Translations under genes and position numbers: made by a program
Shown here: positions 10,655 to 21,515 of the stretch, one piece after another
How the letters are laid out: each line of letters begins with the position of its first letter
Position numbering within the stretch: the stretch's first letter is position 1
NCBI GenBank assembly: GCA_038093975.1
Contig: JBBPTG010000014.1
Location: forward strand, 1 to 64,000
Length of the DNA: 64,000 bases
Direction of reading: 5' to 3'
From: Chalciporus piperatus
Lineage: Eukaryota > Basidiomycota > Agaricomycetes > Boletales > Boletaceae
The notes under the pieces: model-generated
Database searches by the model: none
Told to the model about the DNA's origin: nothing
Seen by the model: the letters and a program-made list of their open reading frames with translations, nothing else

Positions 10655-12834
10655 ATGTTTATGATAACCCCGTTCACACTTATCTCAATCTTCTCCGTCT
10701 CTGCGATCGCACTTCTTGCAGGCAATGCAAGGCGCAAAGCAGCCCGTCCCCTGAGTTTCCCTCCTGGACCCAAGGGTCTGCCACTTCTCGGAAATGTTTT
10801 CGACGTCGAACTCACCCAGCCGTGGTTGAGTTTCAATGAATGGGCTTCGTCCTATGGTCAGCATCCTTGTTTCGAAAACCATGACACTCACAACCTTCAT
10901 CATACCTAGGTGACCTATTGTACTGCACACTCTTCGGACGACAGATCCTAGTTATACAAACTACAGACCTTGCCAAAGCTTTGCTTGAACAACGCTCAAA
11001 CATCTATTCGGATAGACCCCCGGTCAAGACCAAAAAAGAGTTAGTTCATCTATTGATCGCCGTGTGGTTCTGTCCTGTTGACTACCTTGCGCTCAGCGTC
11101 GGCTCGGAGTTTAATAGCGCACTCCTCCAGTACGGAGAGGAATGGCGCCTTCATCGAAGATTATTGCACCAGTCCTTCCGCGCTGAAGCTGTACGAGATT
11201 ATCTCCCCACTCAACAGCGAAAAGCCCGCCAGTTATTGATGGGCATCTATCAATCGCCCGAGCGTTACAAAAGACAAATCGAGCTGTAAGCTTTCCTGAT
11301 ACATGCCTAACAATCGTGGATGCTGAACATCACTGATGACACCCAGATTTGCCTCTTCTTTGATCATGTCCACCGTTTATGATTACGAAACCATTCCGAA
11401 TGACGACCCGCTAGTGCTTGCGGCGGAAAGGGCAATTGAGGTATTCGTCAAAGTAGCCGGGCCCTCGACCTATGCTCTCTTGGAGGCATTTCCTTTCCGT
11501 CAGCTTTGATTCCTTCGACACGCCAACGATTTCACTAACAGATCAATTAGTTCTAAAGTTGCCTACATGGTTTCCTGGTGCTGCTTTCACACGCATGGCT
11601 ATACAATCCAAGAAGAATTTGCATGACATGATGGAGGTACCGTTTCGGTATGCCCGTGACAGAGTGGTGAGATTTATTTGATCTCTATCATCAGATCGGT
11701 CCAATTGACGAGCCGGTTTTCAGATGTCGCGTGTTTCCGGACAATGTATGGTATCCGAGTCTATGAGACGCTTTACGGAATCTGGATCTGCAGGATTTGA
11801 ACTTGCGCTCAAGTCCTCTTCTGCGACAGCGTTTATCGGTCAGTTCTGATTTTACAGGCTTATGACGGAGATTGACACATTAACCACAGCCGGTGTGGAA
11901 ACAGTAAGTGTTTCGTTACCATGCGCGCGTAAGGTTCTCAACAATCAAACAGACAGCATCTACTTTGCTAATCTTTGTCTTGGCAATGATGCGTTACCCG
12001 GAGGTTCAAGAGCGCGCTCAGAAGGAAATCGATGCTTTCCTCGGGGGAAGCAGACTGCCAGACTTCGGAGACAGACCGTCCCTTCCTTACGTCGATGCAG
12101 TTTTGCGAGAGACGTTGCGGTGGCATCCGGTATTCCCCTTAGGTAAGTAGACATCACTGAACGTATCGACAATAATCGACAAGATCGTCTCAAGGCCTGC
12201 CTCATTACACTTCCAAGAGTGACGTGTATGAAGGGCATTACATTCCTGAAGGTGACAATTACCCTCATCCCGATTAATTGGTCTGACGGCGGCCTAGGTT
12301 GCGTGGTCTTGGCCAATTTATGGTACCTTCATTAATTGCCATGCCACCTGGGGGTTGCTCATTTATCACCTAGGGCAATGTCGAAGGATCCCATCAAGTA
12401 CCCCAACCCTGATGACTTTAACCCGGACAGATTCTTCACCCAGGATGGTGAACTCAATGACGATTGCATCGCCCTGGCTTTCGGCTTTGGGCGCAGGGTT
12501 TGGTACATAATCTTCCCTTTCAGTTGTCTTCAATTATCTTACACCCATGTTAGCGTGGGCAGGTACTTCGTAGATGCGTCGCTATGGACAGCGGTGGTTC
12601 ACCTACTCGCTGTATTCAAGTTCATGAAACCGGTTGACGAGCACGGGGTAGAAAGAGACCCGAACCCCAAATGGTCGACTGGGTTGCTCTCGTGAGTTTA
12701 TCTCCGTGGCTCGAGGAGAAAGGCTGACCTCAGTCAACTATAGACACCCCCTCGAGCTCGAATGTCGTGTTGTTCCTAGGCTCCCTGGAATGACCGCCGA
12801 CACACTGATGGAAATGATACAGTCCAGCAATTGA
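10655..12834 (+). CDS. Cytochrome P450 monooxygenase, copy A
   Basis: A multi-exon P450 gene that appears intact when spliced, about 500 residues. The start MFMITPFTLISIFSVSAIAL gives an N-terminal membrane anchor, followed by the proline-rich hinge FPPGPKGLPLLGNV. Helix I is AGVETTAST (split by an intron after the first ET), the K-helix ExxR is RETLRWHP, and the meander is DPIKYPNPDDFNPDRF. The heme loop is FGFGRRVCVGRYF. A phase-2 intron (gtacataatc...gttag) splits its cysteine codon, so the cysteine is invisible without splicing. The closest general pattern is the large Agaricomycete P450 group annotated as O-methylsterigmatocystin oxidoreductase-like; the real substrate is unknown. It is membrane-bound, probably in the ER. 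A near-identical copy lies at 51474-53659. A terpene-synthase remnant 3 kb upstream hints at terpenoid metabolism, but that is inference. Confidence 0.91.
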
Positions 12835-13789
12835 GCCGAGGGTTTAGGGTGTGTGCTCGCGATGTAGGCGATGTGTTGTATGATACTGTACTGTTTCGAC
12901 AAGTGTAATTGTGTCATAGTCAATAGTGGTCGCATGTACTGGAAATGTGAAACGGGAACCTGACTCGTCGTCGAAACACTATTCTGTGTAAATACTTGTT
13001 GGTTAGCACCAATCACTTGCAGAATACCCCGTCTTTGCGCTAAATGTCCGAACTTCGGTTGGAGCCATGGCTAACATGGCTCTACGTCGTGTTGCATGTT
13101 TCGCTGGCTTGTGTGTTGCTGTCTCGCCGCTCTGCCACCACCATATATGTCTGATAGATCTGATCAGCAATAAACGTCATTCAAGTTGAGCGCGATTGAT
13201 GATCACATCGGAAGCAATGCGGATGCTTGCGGATGTTGCCTGTCGAGAGCGTTTCGGTGTCTTCGAGCACAGCATCTCTATTGCTTTCCCAGAATTGGTT
13301 CCCGTGCGCAGTGCCGCCGCGTGGAGAAGGGAGTCCCTGTCCGATCGTGAGACCCGAGTAACCGAATAAAACCCGGGGCTGCGTTTTCCTGAAATCCAGA
13401 CGAAAGAAAGCACGCCATGTCAAGACAAGAGCGAGTGCCGGCGGCCTGGATTGGCGTGTGGCGGTTGACTAGGGTCGTTGGGCAGCAACATCAAACAATC
13501 GTCACAAGTGCTTCTTACATACAGCGTGAATCGATCACGACTCTTTACAACGGCGTGAAATCGCAATTAAAAACACTTTAGCCTGCCAGTGGATCACCCC
13601 TTAGCATAAGCGAGATGTACACTTGAACGAACGAAAAATGTCATTATACACGCTGACCGTTAGATGCATCAACTGCGCCAGCTTCTCAGCGTCAACGCCT
13701 TCTTTTCTGGGAACAATTCGACAGGGAAATTTTACTGACCGGGTATCATGGACGAAGATCTTGCATTAGATGCCGAAAGTGTCGCATGA
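12835..13789. other. P450 3' flank; possible decayed ORF, duplicated elsewhere
   Basis: Between the P450 stop and the dead P450 I find no complete gene. On the minus strand at 13181-13423, and at the matching place near 50900-51126 in copy B, a frame reads KAIEMLCSKT, then ATSASIRIASDVII. This looks a little like a conserved helix of fungal multi-pass membrane proteins, but it is too short to name. Confidence 0.4.
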
Positions 13790-14350
13790 GTTGAGAAAGA
13801 GCGTACGAAGCGGCGCCCATCTCCATCCGGGTTCGAATTCAATGTTCTTTACATGTTCATGAAAAGCTGAAGATTGACAACATGGAAGCGATAGCAGACC
13901 ACAAGGGCGCATCTGCAAGGTGCCTGCAGGGACAAATACGTCTTCCCCGTCTAAAAACCAACGCAACTCTGTCGTCGTTAAAAGTACCGGCTGCAGTGTG
14001 GAAAAGTTCCCGTCGAAATTCCTGGGTACTTCTCAGGGTCCCCCTCGAAAATCATTTTATAGGGTAAATCGAAAGAGGTATGTAGAATCTCACCATAGGT
14101 TGGCGATGATGGCCATTCCTGGTCAACGGAAATTGAGCGAAAACGGCTGGGTCCATCCGCTGATTTAGATGATGCTGACCCCTCGGAATGAGATAACTTC
14201 GTGAACGTCGTCTTCCACAGCAGCATGAGCTATCCCTAGTTGATCCGACGTCGTCAGCAGGTCAGAGCAAATAAATTAACGTCCAATGAACGTGCCTAGA
14301 GGTGCGACGGGATGATATCTCTCGTTAAGGTTTCGACATGCGGGAGGGAT
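13790..14350 (-). pseudogene. Dead P450, truncated copy A
   Basis: Read on the minus strand, fragments of a second, different P450 appear. They include RESLPHVET and IIPSHL around 14345-14300 (K-helix region), IAHAAVEDDVH, MAIIANLW, MIFEGDPEKYPG and, near 13800, FEPGW. The reading frame is broken by single-base losses, for example in the stretch after DDVHE, and by an internal deletion around the DPEKYPG segment relative to the copy at 49530-50460. The heme loop is corrupted. It stops at 14352, so the N-terminal two thirds are missing. Confidence 0.75.
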
Positions 14351-14352
14351 TC

Positions 14353-14415
14353 TCTACATCCCCCATCAGCACCACCGCGACGGCGCGACCATTTTGGTAC
14401 ATGTTCATGTGCTCG
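14353..14415. repeat. Short dispersed fragment, similar to 3902-3958
   Basis: This joins the end of the inverted block (14352) to the right direct repeat (14411). It resembles the upstream region of peptidase copy 1, with atcagca, cgaccattttggta and gttcatgtgctcg shared. Three sequences of different origin therefore meet within about 60 bp. Confidence 0.5.
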
Positions 14416-15406
14416 CAGGGTCGACAAAAATGTCAGCGAACGCAAGTTCTACCGACATCAATCCCATCTGTTCTGCAAGAAATGTGGACGATTGGACTCA
14501 CGCCGTCTACAATGGTGTCTGGAGTGATAGGCGACTCTCACTTTTCATATGGCGCAGTCTGTGACATTGTCGTCTGCGATTGACTCTGATTGCTGGCTTG
14601 GTGTATGTGGTATCAGAGATACGGTCAAAACTGCACTATATCGCATTCAAATAGTTCTGATCAGCTCAGCGCCATCCGAATGGAGATTCATCGCGGCATC
14701 TAGAACAAGATCTAGAACACTCCCTGGAATAATACATATCCAAGAGTTGACAAGACACGTGCTTCCGAAGAAGTGAGTATTGGCCATCAGAATCCCTCCC
14801 CGATTGTGCATCCAGGGTCCTGAGAGCGGCCTTGTTTGCCCCATGGGGTAAGAAGCTCTGTATCGTGACCTAAGCCGCTGCGTACCAATCCTTCCTCGTG
14901 CTTGGAGGATAGCAAAAAGCATTTAAAGAGCTCTGGGCCATCAGTCAACCACAGAGCCATGGCATGCAATGCCAAATACTACGCACCACGTCACACCGTG
15001 TCTTAGCGATGCCTATGAAGCATTCCGTATGCTATGACGTGCTGGGCCGTTTAAATAGTTCGTCCAAGAGAGCGGCGACTTTCTTCTGTGCTTCGGTCTT
15101 CTCCTGCTGCACTTGCTTCAGTTCGACATCCCGGCGATGCGCAATCTGCGCTTCATCCGACAAAAGTAAAAGCAACTTCAGAGAGTGTGTGAGTGAGAGC
15201 AGCGAGTTCGCTGCTCGTACCTACACCGAGATAAGTTGAGGAATGGATCATGAATAAACCGAGATGCTTACCATTGATTCGGCACGCGATTCAGCTTGGA
15301 ATGATTCCTGAGCGACGCGGAATTTATCCTTGTCTCCAATCTTGGGTGGGATCAGCATCGTTCAATGACGTGCGCCGAGCATATTGATTGAACGCACAGA
15401 AGCAAG
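14411..15406. repeat. Right copy of about 1-kb direct repeat
   Basis: This matches 6325-7319 in the same orientation. It carries a dead copy of the peptidase 5' end (14413-14567), the same intergenic stretch, and the true 3' end of MED22. A 10-20 bp indel near 14950-15020 separates the two copies (gggatatggatgggacag is only on the left). Similarity continues until gcaaggct at about 15406, after which this copy runs on into the MED22 first exon. Confidence 0.85.
14413..14567 (-). pseudogene. Dead copy of the S9 peptidase 5' end
   Basis: This matches the first exon and first intron of the peptidase gene at 4207-6474. It begins ATG TCA CAG ACT GCG CCA TAT as in the parent, but the tryptophan codon that follows GK in the parent is a stop codon here (MSQTAPYEK then TGA). 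Only the first exon, the intron and a few codons of exon 2 remain before the break at about 14411, so it cannot encode a peptidase. Confidence 0.85.
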
Positions 15407-15601
15407 GCTAACGATGTCAACCATGCCATCCACGAGTACTTCCACTTCCGCATCTAATTTCTTGTTCCATTCTTCTTCGATGCTCTCAAGGTACTCGGCT
15501 GAGTTCTGGTCAATGAGAGTGTTGACTGCGCTTCGCTGATGTAGCTTCGCTGTCGGAAGTGCAGAAGGACGGGAGACGTCTGTTTGAGGCGCTTCAGACA
15601 T
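15032..15601 (-). CDS. MED22: Mediator complex subunit 22 (Surfeit-5 family)
   Basis: Three exons joined through GT...AG introns encode roughly 140-150 residues. The start is MSEAPQTDVSRP. The first exon holds NSAEYLESIEEEWNKKLDAE and EVLVDGMVDIVSLA, the second IGDKDKFRVAQESFQAESRA, and the third a helix with SLLSLTHSLKLLLLLSDEAQ, then AHRRDVELKQVQQEKTEAQK and KVAALLDELFKRPST. This coiled, leucine-rich pattern with two conserved helices is that of Med22 (Surf5), a head-module subunit of the Mediator complex that links activators to RNA polymerase II in the nucleus. Its 3' half is repeated at 6953-7319. It is transcribed divergently from the RAD51-like gene, with only 113 bp between start codons. 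Confidence 0.85.
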
Positions 15602-15714
15602 TCGGTCGAGATGTTGGGAAATGGAATGAGTCAAAGTCAAGTCAAAGTTCTGAATATGGACTTCATGGCGTCGCGCTCTGCCATGCACCAACTTGAACTA
15701 AAACGACGCTCAGG

Positions 15715-16951
15715 ATGCGCCTGCAATCACTGATCCCCACCATCCCCGGCGATCTCGTCGCTGCCTTGGAAGCTGGTGGAATCAGGACGGACTCCAATCT
15801 GCTTTTCTCCGGGTCCTCGATCGAAATCCTTCAAAAACTACCACCAGGAGCAGTCAGCCTGGCAGATCTCGAAACATGCATTGGATTGGTCGCAGAAAAC
15901 GCGTCCGCACGTGGAACCCGCGGGGATGAGTTGCACGCAGAAGCGCTTCAGAAACGTACGGAGGACGTCGCAGATATAACTTGCGGTGTGGACGAACTCG
16001 ACGCGTTAGTCGGTGGCTTCGGCAATCGTCGTGTCTTTGAAATCTCTGGCGAGAGGGGGTCAGGCAAGACGGTATAATTGATGTGATTTCCTTGTCATTT
16101 TTTCAACCTCCATCGCAGTCTCTCGTTCTCCAGATTGCCGTACGGTTTCTGGCGGCGGACAAGCAAGCATCCGTTCTGTGGATGGATACCACAGGAGACT
16201 TCTCTGTTGACAGGACTACCCATGCAGCCCAAGAATTAGACGGAGAGGTAAGAACTCTGGTCCTTGCTGTCCAGACGGACTAAACATTATGCAGGGATCC
16301 ACAACGCTAGAGCGACTGCACGTATCGCTCGTACTCGACATTGAGACTGCACATGTCCTTCTCCAGGACCTCCTATCTTCTTTTACTGTAAGAACGCTCC
16401 ATCGAGTTTGGTTGCCCATGATTCAAGGCTTTCAGTCCAGCACATCGTCTGAGCATAGGGTCCGCTTGGTTGTAATCGACTCGATCACCCCGCTTTTGGC
16501 ACCATCTCTCAGCGCCGTCTCGTCTCAAGGCCATGCAATCATGACAACGTTCATGCAGCATCTTCGCAGTTTAGCCCGGACGTATTCTCTGACGTTCCTC
16601 GTGAGCATCTAGATGCCATCGCGTAACCCCGTCTGACTTCGCGAAGATCGTCAACAACACGTCTGCCTCTCTTCCATACAACCCCTTATCCGCTTTCTCG
16701 TCTACCGTCAGAAAGCCTGCACTGGGGCCTTCTTTCACCTTCCTCTCCGATTGTACAATTTGGTTGGCAAGACATGAAGGTGCCGAAGAAGAAACGTCGA
16801 TGCATGTAGCAGAGATATTCAGATCCCGATCGACGGTGAGAGCGAAGCGTTTGCGATTCACCTCCTTTCTTAGTCGCTTTATCATGGTCAGCCCTCGAAG
16901 ATGTGGTGTACTTTCAAGATTCAACGAGGTCTCTTACGCCCAGCGACATGA
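15715..16951 (+). CDS. RAD51 paralogue (RAD51D-like recombinase)
   Basis: A gene of several exons. The N-terminal part begins MRLQSLIPTIPGDLVAALEA and contains ITCGVDELDALVGGFGNRRV, leading into a Walker A motif, ISGERGSGKT, which an intron follows at once. The next exons carry VLWMDTTGDFS and a Walker B motif, VRLVVIDSITPLL. The last exon (CAG|CCCTCGAAGATGTGG) gives SKMWCTFKIQRGLLRPAT and the stop, matching the RAD51D C-terminal SKWCVFEI-type pattern. RAD51D acts with XRCC2 to help RAD51 load on single-stranded DNA during homologous recombination in the nucleus. Order of motifs and C terminus favour RAD51D over XRCC3 or RAD57; that choice is an inference. Spliced length is about 330 residues, normal for the family. 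Confidence 0.8.
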
Positions 16952-17617
16952 TATCCCTGTGGCAACAGCATTTTCGCTTGTCCTCACATGCACAATTCAA
17001 GTTGTCTGCATCCCTTCCTCGTTCAAGACTATTACCAAGGAGCCCATGCCATCATTGAAAACGTATACGTCGTTGTAGGCATGGCGGGGTCATGTTGTCT
17101 TCGAACATCCCTTGGCATTACCGAAGCAACTTGTCCGTCGTATATTCCCCGTCAAGGTTAACTCACATTGTTACCTTCTGCCTGGTGCTAGTATAAAGGT
17201 CGTTTCGCCCTAGCTTGCAATTACTTGGAGTCGGGTGCATCACGCCATGTTCCGGGTTTGGTGTTTGGAGCCAGTGCACACACTGGAAGCCAGTCATGTG
17301 CACTAAGTATAAGATTCGAAGGTTGCGCGTGGGCGTCCTTGACGTGGCGAAGAAAGATGTGAGTATGAGGAAGATCGAGCTAGTAGTCCAATTGCCATCA
17401 AAGTTGAGAACAATGAAACCGCATGTCCACTCTCTGACAGCGCGCTTGCTATCAAACATGGATGGAACATATCCGAACTATGACGCAGCTTGATTGTCCA
17501 TTCAACATCAAAAATAAGTACTCAACGTGAATACCGTAAGAGATCAATCGATATCACAAGTCATTAAACCTGACAATCATATGAGCAAGCTAAGAAGCAG
17601 AAACAGCGGAAGCGTAC
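16952..17617. other. No assignable gene between RAD51D-like and TMS1
   Basis: On the plus strand, a frame split by a possible intron (17157-17203) reads GHVVFEHPLALPKQLVRRIF, then RFALACNYLESGASRHVPG. A different frame at 17215-17493 reads VAKKDVSMRKIELVVQLPSK. None has a recognisable domain or consistent splice partners. It may be untranslated sequence or a lineage-specific small gene. Confidence 0.35.
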
Positions 17618-19443
17618 TCACCGATCGGGCATGAGAACAGGAGCCATCAGACTCCACATATAGAGAAGCATGCAAACCCAGCTGCTGACGACCCGCATCC
17701 ACATTGCTGTCTCAGATCGTCCAATGTACACGATCTCTTCCGAAGCAGTTTGCTCGGTGGACACCACATTCCTATACATAGACACGATGAGAGATCTCAC
17801 AAATCCAATAGGTGAAGTAGCGACTGACCAGTCCGTGAGCAGCATCGCAACATACATTGACCCAAGCGCAAAGATGATATGGAACCAGGAATACTGTCAT
17901 GGTACTTAGTGGGAGACGGAGTCGAGTCGAGCGGACGTACATTATAACGAGTCCCAGAGCGTTCGTCATCCTTCGTTTCGCCGTAATCTTCTTCCTCGTC
18001 CTCGTCCTCGTCCTCGTTCTCATACAGCGCAGACTCAGGGATAGCTCTGGTTTCTCAACAGGTTGGCTCAATTTGTGTGAAAAGGGACAGAAACATACCC
18101 TGCTTGTACCGCAGCCAACAGCGCCTGATATTTGGGGGACTCCGTGCGTCCTGGCTGCGTGGTTACGATACCCATCTCCGACTGCGTGCCGTCGTCGATT
18201 GGTAGGTGAATAGCACCACCCTTCTTGCCTCCACTCTTGCCTCCACCTACGAGCGCTCGGCTCTGGGTAGCCGCTCGACTAGTGGAGTATGCAATCGCGA
18301 GGAAGGTGAACACCGCGCCAAGGACAACGGTCGTCGTCCCTGCTGTACTTCCCTTGGTAATGGGATTGCAAGACTCGTGAGCACGGTTAGTCACCGCCGA
18401 CATGATGAGATAGGTGCAATAAGCCGCCACCATGCCAGACTGGGCGAGGCCGGAACGTGGGTTTGCATCTTGTACCGCCGGGTGAATGGACATGATCGTG
18501 ATGACGGTGCAAAGGGCAAGATTGAACGAGATGAAGAACCGATTCTGGGTGCATCCAGAGGAAGCAAAGTACCCGTAGAGGAGGCCCGTGACAGTGATGG
18601 TTATGATGTACATGATAGCGGTGGACCCGATGAGGATCCATTGCCAGAGGGTCGAACCGTCCTTTTCCAACTTCTCCAGGCAGGTCTCGGACCAAGAGTG
18701 TGCAAAGTCGACCAGCAGGACGAGACCGAGGAGAATGAACACTGTCGCCCCGATGAGAGCGATGTAATCTCCCCAGAAAATGAAGAAGCCGTTAGGAATG
18801 AAAAAGGTAACCGCCACTAATACGAGCCAAAGCAAGACTTTGGGCCCCCACCAACTGAGCTGAGTCAGTGAACATCTATGCAGAGAGGAGATCAAAGTTA
18901 CCCATTCTGTATCGCCGCACGCTTGTCTCTGGATTCCCTTACACCAATGAGAGATAGACTCAGAAGGGAGTGGAAGAGGAATAGGGCGAAGCAAAGTCGA
19001 TGAACCTAAGGTAGAATGAGAAGGGGACAAATGCGAAGACAGACAGGACTCACCGCAAGTACACCATAACACTTTCCTTCCTCACACTCCATCTTGATAT
19101 AATCATAGCTCCATTGTTCGATCTTGCGTATGGCAAACGGTGTCTTCATGAGCCACGCCAGGAGGGAATTTAGTATGAATATGATCTAAAACGAGGTTAT
19201 GGGCTCAAGCTAATGCTCGGTCCTTGGTAGAGCTTACTGCAAACCCAACCCTGGTCGCGATAGATGAGTTACAGTTGCACGACTTGCAAAACATAGAAGC
19301 TGCTTCACTCGATAAGAGTTCAGATGGTAGTAGTGAGTGGACCCACCCGCAGTGCTCGTGAAACAGAAGGCTACACCTCCCAAGCATGATGTCGCAATTG
19401 TTCCTAATGGAAAGGCTAGGGGAAGAGAAAACAGCAACCCCAT
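17618..19443 (-). CDS. TMS1: TMS1 / SERINC membrane protein
   Basis: A multi-exon gene for a polytopic membrane protein of about 480-500 residues. It starts MGLLFSLPLAFPLGTIATSC and continues with the cysteine cluster MFCKSCNCNSSIATRVGFA, a SERINC hallmark. Later segments include WWGPKVLLWLVLVA, NGFFIFWGDYIALIGATVF, LGLVLLVDFAHSWSETCLEK (the conserved loop) and NPITKGSTAG. The C terminus ends SSWVCMLLYMWSLMAPVLMP and DR. SERINC proteins sit in vacuolar and plasma membranes and are linked to serine-lipid composition. A cytoplasmic loop near 17990-18025 is an in-frame Glu-Asp repeat (NEDEDEDEEED) from a gaggac microsatellite. The stop may lie directly after DR or after a short extra exon (donor CG|GTGAGT), giving DRLLI. 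Confidence 0.9.
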
Positions 19444-19737
19444 GATGGACAGAGAGTTGAGATATACGCTTGAGTAGCCGTGTGGTAACTGGTAATGTTG
19501 GCTTGCGGTTGACAGTCACGTAGATGGTGAGAAATGAGTCGACCACTGCTTTTGGGTTTCCATAGTACTTGCTACCGTACGAATGCTATACAATCGTTTC
19601 GTACAAAACCAAAGAACCTCCCACCATAAAATTACAAAACGGAGTACAGAGCGAAAAAGTGGACCAGCACCACATATGACCTTAAGAATTGTTCCTACAA
19701 GCGAGAAAGTAGGGATTTTGCTCAGTAGATCTTCCAC

Positions 19738-21515
19738 TTATGCTTCATCATCACGATCCAATGACTCTGCCTCTGGCGTATCGTATGGCAGCTCGAGTTC
19801 CCGCTCTGGAGTGTCGTCGTATATTTCTGCTGACATGCGATTTTTGGCATCCATATCGACATCTTCATCTTCATCTTCGTCCGCGGCCGTCCGATCATCT
19901 TTAGCTTCACTTTGATAAGCATCCGCTGTTGTCTCGGATGCAGCAGATTCTTCTGGGATTCTGCGAGTGACCTCTACCAGTGTTTTCGTGTTTGAGTCCC
20001 ACTTGTAGTTTGGCAGAGAGGCAGGGTCTGCGGGCGGCAGCGCCTGACGGTCACTGACTGATTGCAGTGGAGTCTTTGTGTCGGTATCCTCGACAGCGAA
20101 TGGAGTACGTGGCTGGGGTACTGGTGGCTGCTGTGGCGAGTCTGACATTCCTCCAGGTTCTCGAGCGAGATCCGGGGCGTGACTCGGGCCAGCCTGGTCA
20201 GTCCTTCGTCTTTGTCTTGAGGACTCAGACTGGACATCAGAGTCAGGGCCAACCATGTCTAGATACGAGGTGGACGAAGGAATGTTGGTGCCACTCGATG
20301 AAGAAAAACCGGAGGTGTGGTGTGACGAGATAAGATCGGATCTTCGTTTTCGCCCGCGCTTTGTAGCAGTTACGGTAATGGGGCGGATGGGAATTGGGGG
20401 CTGATCCGGCAATTGCTGGATCACGAGGCAACAGTCAAAAGAAAACCCAGCAATAACAGGTCAAAAAAAGTACCTCCAACCGACAACGACAGATGTCAAA
20501 ACCACTTTTCCCTCTCCCGGTCCAGCACTGGAAAACAATGTTATGACATCTGCCAGCGCCGCTCAAGCACCCAAGAACTTACAGCAGTCACTCGGTAAAG
20601 CCCGTCATACCGGTATCCGTTGACACTGGGTGCGTATTGTGACACACACTTTGATGATCGAATAACCCTGATAGGGTTGCCCGTATGGTAAGATGTCTGA
20701 GTAACAGATCAAAGAAGATCTGAATATAGCACGAGGCCTCACTCACTTGCAATGCCTTGTTGTGGGGGTCATCCCAGGATTGATCACGAATCTGGGGACC
20801 GAAACGGAGCTGAGGGTATGTATGTTAGCATTGTTAGTAGGTATGACAACATATAACATACACGTTTCGGTGGGATATCATCCGTCTCCTTTTTCCGACC
20901 GCCTACGCAATCAATATGGATCACACGGCGGGGTGATCACAATCTCACCTGAACCTGTGTATATGCTGTTGGCAATCAGATAGTGTTGAATCACTGTATA
21001 AACATGGGACTTACATGGTATCACCTCCATCTTCGTCATCTTCATAGCCAGAGACTACGACAGCGAAAACTCCATCATCTTTATTTCCCCAGATACCGCC
21101 AGTGGATAATCGGTGCACTCCAGTGACCATGCAGTCACGGCTGTAGACATGCCCGGCATCAGCGTGCCGTTCTTGAGTCGAATGGGTGAGAAATGGGCAA
21201 CATGAGACTCACCGTAACTTCCAGCTAGAGAAAATGGGGACACCCGGAATATGGCCATGAGTCTTCCTGTAGCGAGATCGGGTCAAATAATCATATCACA
21301 AGCTATAACCATACTAACCCAAATGCACGTAGCTCCCTCTGTCGTTGCAGTCGCAGTCGCCTCGCACTCAGGCTGGCATCGTCGTTGATCGTCACGGCTT
21401 CGGTATCAGGGGGTGTTGTAAATGCCGAGGGTTCGTCCGGAGGAACGCTTGTAGTAGTATCGACTTTGAGTTCGTTGTACATCGGGGGTGGTTCGAATTG
21501 AGAGCTTGTGTCCAT
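19738..21515 (-). CDS. SRA-YDG domain protein
   Basis: A gene of at least five short exons followed by a long one. Upstream exons spell an SRA-YDG domain: LMAIFRVSPFSLAGSYG, DCMVTGVHRLSTGGIWGNKD, DGVFAVVVSGYEDDEDGGDT, TYTG, then RFGPQIRDQSWDDPHNKALQ and VNGYRYDGLYRV. The YDG and GIWG motifs are diagnostic. SRA domains bind hemimethylated or hydroxymethylated DNA by base flipping; UHRF1 is the animal relative. The N terminus (start MDTSSQFEPPPMYNELKVDT) and the C-terminal exon (20424-19738) are low-complexity. The latter has a basic patch KRGRKRRSD, which could be a nuclear signal, and an acidic stretch DEDEDEDVDMD. No RING, PHD or Tudor domain is seen, so this is a stand-alone reader and not an E3 ligase. 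The exact start is uncertain. Confidence 0.78.

Larger units (their letters stand above)
9997..14352. repeat. Inverted segmental duplication, copy A (P450 plus dead P450)
   Basis: This stretch matches 49835-54405 in opposite orientation. It includes the upstream region of the P450, the whole P450, its 3' flank, an intervening stretch and a dead P450. The match starts at gacagtcaatgaatt (about 9997) and ends at tgcgggagggattctc (about 14352). Part of the middle differs: A 13430-13605 and B 50640-50930 do not match each other, so one or both copies gained or lost sequence there. Copy A lacks the upstream exons of the dead P450 that copy B retains. Confidence 0.85.

Noticed and set aside
13177..13423. 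A membrane-protein gene (helix resembling DUF6534) duplicated at 50908-51126
   Set aside because: Only one helix-like stretch can be read, with frame changes around it; too short to name.
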